NCBI RefSeq assembly: GCF_006716065.1
Contig: NZ_VFOL01000001.1
Span: 1,302,001 to 1,366,000, forward strand
Length of the DNA: 64,000 nt
Origin: Salinispora arenicola
Lineage (GTDB): Bacteria; Actinomycetota; Actinomycetes; Mycobacteriales; Micromonosporaceae
Reading direction: 5' to 3'
Shown: one piece after another, positions 61,030 through 64,000 of the stretch
Layout of the letters: each line of letters opens with the position of its first letter
How positions within the stretch are numbered: the stretch's first letter is position 1
Program-made: the position numbers and the translations under genes
The notes under the pieces: model-generated
Told to the model about the DNA's origin: nothing
The model's input: the letters and a program-made list of their open reading frames with translations, nothing else
Databases searched by the model: none

Positions 61030-63591
61030 TCACGGCCGTCGGGTCACGGCTTCCAGCGACTCCACCTCCGGCGGCAGCAGGCGGAAGCCGCTGTCTCGGC
61101 AAACCTCTCTCAGCCGGTCCAGCACGGCCGGATCCGCCGTACTGGCGGCCAACCCCACCAGCGCCTCCACCAGGTCGCGGCGGTCCTGACCGTTGGCACC
61201 GGACTCAACCGCCACGGCGAACCACTCGGCCGCCAGGTCCCGGTCGCCCTGGTGCAGCGCCAGGGTTCCCTCGATCAACGCGCAGATCCCGTCCGCTGGC
61301 ATCCGGCCCAGGCCCACTACCGGACCGCCGCGGCGCAACTCGGCCAGCACCTCGGTGGCCTCCGCCACGCGACCGTCCCGCGCCAGCGCCAGTCCGACCG
61401 TGCCCAGCACCCGACGGTGGTGGCCCGGGTCGCCCAACGCGGTCAACGCCGCCAGCGTCCGCCGGCCCTGATCGACCGCGACACCGTACCGGCCCTCGAG
61501 GCGCGCGACCTCAGCCAGGTTGGCCATCGCGAGTGCCCGCAGCCGCCGATCCCCGCACTGGGCCGCCAGCCGATCAGCGGCCGCCAGCCGTCGTCGGGCG
61601 GTGGCCAGGTCACCGACCCGGATTCCGTGCCAGGCCAGGTTGTTCTGCGCCACCGTCATGTCCCGGGTCCGCCCGTGCCGGGTGGCCAGCGCCAGTACCG
61701 CCTCGGCCTGCCCGCGCGCCTCGTCATGGTCGCCGGTGCCGGTGAGCAGGGCACTCAGAACCGTACGAGCCTCCAGTTCACCGGCGACATCGCCGGCCGA
61801 CCGGAAAGCACCCAACGCCGCACGGGCAGCAGGAAGCTCCTCGGCCCCCGCGCCGTGCTCCGCTGCCAACCGGGCCACGCCCAGCCCCGCCCACGCCCGC
61901 AACACCGGAGCGGCGTCGGCGGTACGCGGGTCGGCCAGCAACCGTCGCAGCCATCGCCGGCCGGCGACGTCCCGGCCCCGGAAGCGCCACCATCGAGTGA
62001 GCCCGGCCGCCAGGCGAAGCGCCGTCACCGGATCGTCGACAGCGGCGTGGGCCAGTGCGGAGCTGATGTCCCCACCCATGTTGTCCAGGCGGTGCACCGC
62101 CGCGATCAGGTCGGACCCGACCAGATTCGGTGCCGTCCGGGCAACCAACCTGGCCATGACCCGGGCGTGTCGGCGACGCACAGCGGTGAGTTCACCCACG
62201 CCGGCGGTCTGCTCCACGGCGAACTCCCGGACCGCGTCGAGCAGCCGGAATCGGAACGGCCCGGCCCCCCGAACGCTGAGCAGGCCCAGTTCGAGCAGCC
62301 GGTCCAGCAGCGCGACCGAGTCGGTGACCACTGTGTCCGCTGAGTCGGGACCGACGTCGAGTATCTCTTCGGCCAGCTTGACCGACCAGCGGTTACTGAA
62401 GGCGGCGAGCCGGCGCAGGGCGGCCCGCTCCTTCGGTGTGAGCAGCAGGTAGCTGGTCGCCACGGCATCCCGCAGCGTCTCGACGGCCGTCGCGGGCGTC
62501 CGCTGCACCGGGCCCGGGTCGGTGGCGTTCCAGCCCGGCCGCTCACCCGCGCCGGAGAAGGTGGCCAGGTCGAGGACTCGGTCGCCGTACCGGTCGAGCA
62601 ACTCGTTGAGGTCGAGGATGCGTCCCCGCGCCGCCATCAGCTCGATGGCCAGGGGAAGGCCGCCGAGGCGCCGAACCAGGCGGGCCAGTGCCGGCAACTC
62701 CGCCGCGGTCGGCGGATTCGGGCGGACCAGCGCGAGACGGGCGGTGAACAGCGCCACCGCCGGATACCTGGCGAGGGCCGCCGAATCGGCGTCATCTCGG
62801 TCGGGCGGTGGCGCGTCGAGCGGAGCGACTGGCCGAACCCGCTCGCCACGCAGCCCGACCGGGTGCCTGCCGGTGACCAGTACCCGCAGGGACGGTACCG
62901 CGCTCGCCAGCCGGTGCACGGTTTCCACGGCAGTGCCGGGAGCCCGCTCCACCGCGTCCACGATCAGCAGTGCCGGCTGGCCGTCGAGGCGGGTGGCGAG
63001 CTCGGGGAGGCGAGCCGCCCCGAACACCGCGGCCGAGACGGCGAGCACCTCCGCGACGTCCGATCCCTCCCCGACCAGGACCCCGGCCACCCCGCCCGGA
63101 AGGCGCCCGGCGGCCGCGTGGGCTACCGCCAGGGCCAGCGCGGTCTTACCGACGCCGGCCAGACCGACGAGGCTGACCAGTCGTACCGCCGGGTCGGAGG
63201 TGAGCATCCCGACCAACTCGACCACGTCACGCTCCCGGCCGATCAGCTCGACGGCCGGCGGCAGAACAGCCGGCCGCACCACCCCGGCGGAGCCGACGTA
63301 CGACGGCGGCTCGGGCTCCGGGGACCGGGGGGTCGGCACGTGGCGGGCGGCGACGAACGTCGACCGTGCCGCCCCCGCCAGCCCCAGGGCGGTGGCGAGC
63401 AGTTCGATGGTGGTCCGCTGGGGCCGCGACGAACGTCCCCGCTCCACGTCCCGGACGGTGCGGACACCGATACCGGCTCGGGTCGCCAGTTCGGCCTGGG
63501 TCAGACCGGCGGCGAGCCGGTGTCCACGGAGCAGATCGGGCAGCCCTGTCCGGCCACTCGACCACCGCGAACGGTCATCCTCCGGGTTCAT
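61030..63591 (-). CDS. XRE-HTH + STAND/NB-ARC-like ATPase + TPR regulator
   Basis: An 853 aa regulator. The N-terminal HTH reads LPDLLRGHRLAAGLTQAELA then TRAGIGVRTVRDVERGRSSR. The NTPase has Walker A in LVGLAGVGKTALALAVAHAA and a Walker-B-like strand RLDGQPALLIVDAVERAPGT, then LRVLVTGRHPVGL and a GLPLAIELMA box (GxP) of the NB-ARC type. The C-terminal half (about 500-830) is TPR-like helices (AQNNLAWHGIRVGDLATARR, LAMANLAEVARLEGRYGVAV). Such AfsR/LuxR-like proteins often activate secondary metabolism. No pathway gene is adjacent. GTG/ATG alternatives exist near 63591. Confidence 0.88.
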   Translation of the reverse strand: MNPEDDRSRWSSGRTGLPDLLRGHRLAAGLTQAELATRAGIGVRTVRDVERGRSSRPQRTTIELLATALGLAGAARSTFVAARHVPTPRSPEPEPPSYVGSAGVVRPAVLPPAVELIGRERDVVELVGMLTSDPAVRLVSLVGLAGVGKTALALAVAHAAAGRLPGGVAGVLVGEGSDVAEVLAVSAAVFGAARLPELATRLDGQPALLIVDAVERAPGTAVETVHRLASAVPSLRVLVTGRHPVGLRGERVRPVAPLDAPPPDRDDADSAALARYPAVALFTARLALVRPNPPTAAELPALARLVRRLGGLPLAIELMAARGRILDLNELLDRYGDRVLDLATFSGAGERPGWNATDPGPVQRTPATAVETLRDAVATSYLLLTPKERAALRRLAAFSNRWSVKLAEEILDVGPDSADTVVTDSVALLDRLLELGLLSVRGAGPFRFRLLDAVREFAVEQTAGVGELTAVRRRHARVMARLVARTAPNLVGSDLIAAVHRLDNMGGDISSALAHAAVDDPVTALRLAAGLTRWWRFRGRDVAGRRWLRRLLADPRTADAAPVLRAWAGLGVARLAAEHGAGAEELPAARAALGAFRSAGDVAGELEARTVLSALLTGTGDHDEARGQAEAVLALATRHGRTRDMTVAQNNLAWHGIRVGDLATARRRLAAADRLAAQCGDRRLRALAMANLAEVARLEGRYGVAVDQGRRTLAALTALGDPGHHRRVLGTVGLALARDGRVAEATEVLAELRRGGPVVGLGRMPADGICALIEGTLALHQGDRDLAAEWFAVAVESGANGQDRRDLVEALVGLAASTADPAVLDRLREVCRDSGFRLLPPEVESLEAVTRRP

Positions 63592-63718
63592 GGCCAGGAA
63601 GGGTACGGATCTCCGCCGACTGTCGACAGGCGATCGTCGTTCTACCGACGCCTCGCTGCGGATACCCGACAGCGGCGCCGCCGGGCGGGTCCTCGCGGCC
63701 GAACGGGAACGATCCCGG

Positions 63719-64000
63719 TCACAGCCCCAGTTCCCGAGCGATGATCATGCGTTGCACCTCGGAGGTGCCCTCGCCGATCTCCAGGATCTTGGCGTCCCGC
63801 CAGAAGCGGGCAACCGGAAACTCGTTCATGAATCCGTATCCGCCGTGGATCTGGGTAGCGTCCCGGGCGTTGTCGACCGCGATGGTGCTGGCGTGCAGCT
63901 TGGCGATGGCGGCCTGACGCTTGAACGGCTCCCCGGCGAGCATCCGTTGCGCGGCGTCGTAGTACGCCAACCGGGCCGTGTGCACCCTCAACTCCATATC
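63719..64000 (-). CDS. acyl-CoA dehydrogenase, C-terminal part only (gene runs past the window)
   Basis: The visible 93 or so residues are the C-terminal helices of a short-chain-type acyl-CoA dehydrogenase: HTARLAYYDAAQRMLAGEPF, then KLHASTIAVDNARDATQIHG, GYGFMNEFPVARFWRDAKIL and EIGEGTSEVQRMIIARELGL. The GYGFMNEFP loop and the EIGEGTSEVQRMIIAR ending are family marks; the Glu of EGTSE is the usual catalytic base in this group. The N-terminal part lies beyond position 64000. Confidence 0.9.
   Translation of the reverse strand, partial: DMELRVHTARLAYYDAAQRMLAGEPFKRQAAIAKLHASTIAVDNARDATQIHGGYGFMNEFPVARFWRDAKILEIGEGTSEVQRMIIARELGL

Noticed and set aside
61252..62452. Long plus-strand frames opposite the STAND-type regulator
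   Set aside because: They are antisense to a clear multi-domain gene and rich in Arg, Pro and Gln, as expected for shadow frames in high-GC DNA.
1..64000. CRISPR array
   Set aside because: No series of regularly spaced identical repeats was seen; the only repeats are the att copies, the folD-flanking inverted repeats and short operators.

Overview
The window is high-GC actinobacterial DNA. It suggests the Micromonosporaceae, a Salinispora- or Micromonospora-like organism. The basis is the GTG-rich starts, the dense G+C-rich coding, the many secreted proteases, several small lineage-type hypothetical genes, and the oriC-proximal cell-wall and signalling cluster seen in actinobacteria (crgA, a DUF881 gene, trpG, pknB-pknA-pbpA-rodA-pstP-fhaB-fhaA, tRNA-Leu). 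The genus is an inference.

Layout. 1-9.8 kb: a FadE5-like acyl-CoA dehydrogenase cut by the window edge, a SpoIIE-type phosphatase, an RlpA-like protein, a phosphoribosyltransferase, a flavin monooxygenase, a GNAT, an ECF sigma factor with a SnoaL tail divergent from a drug-type MFS exporter, and an alpha/beta hydrolase. 10-18.4 kb: an intact OmpR-type response regulator followed by the wreck of its histidine kinase, a very large secreted M4-M28-P-domain protease, an arsenic-type operon (ArsR, a broken ArsN1-like acetyltransferase, a flavoprotein), and a secreted lysozyme-like protein.

18.5-28.9 kb is a decayed integrative island. An intact tRNA-Gly(CCC) marks its right end. An imperfect copy of the 3' half of that tRNA plus its downstream sequence marks its left end, and a broken tyrosine integrase lies next to the tRNA. 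Inside is the most interesting part of the window. One strand encodes a PycTM-like membrane protein and a Crp/Fnr protein with a plausible cyclic-nucleotide pocket. The opposite strand encodes an overlapping three-gene operon: a class III nucleotide-cyclase-like protein, a degenerate P-loop/HEAT-like protein, and a coiled-coil protein. The first two operon proteins share an almost identical ten-residue motif (PTQFGxHNTM), at the C-terminus of one and near the N-terminus of the other. I read this as a Pycsar-like defence or conflict system with extra components. The island also carries folD between inverted repeats, an MBL-fold hydrolase, and an MFS gene with two frameshifts.

29-35.8 kb: a pappalysin-like metalloprotease, a PPOX-fold protein and dcd sharing a perfect LexA-type box, an NlpC/P60 hydrolase, an EtfD-like Fe-S membrane oxidoreductase, and crgA. 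35.9-48.6 kb: DUF881, a class E sortase and trpG on one strand, and the Ser/Thr kinase, elongation and FHA operon on the other. The operon couples phospho-signalling (PknA, PknB, PstP, FhaA, FhaB) to peptidoglycan synthesis (PbpA, RodA). 48.7-64 kb: a nucleotide-sugar epimerase plus a TagA-type glycosyltransferase, a subtilisin with a P-domain, a DUF397/XRE pair, membrane hypotheticals, a glutamate-cysteine ligase-like enzyme, a TetR/MFS efflux pair with a clear operator, a large XRE-STAND-TPR regulator, and the C-terminal end of a second acyl-CoA dehydrogenase leaving the window.
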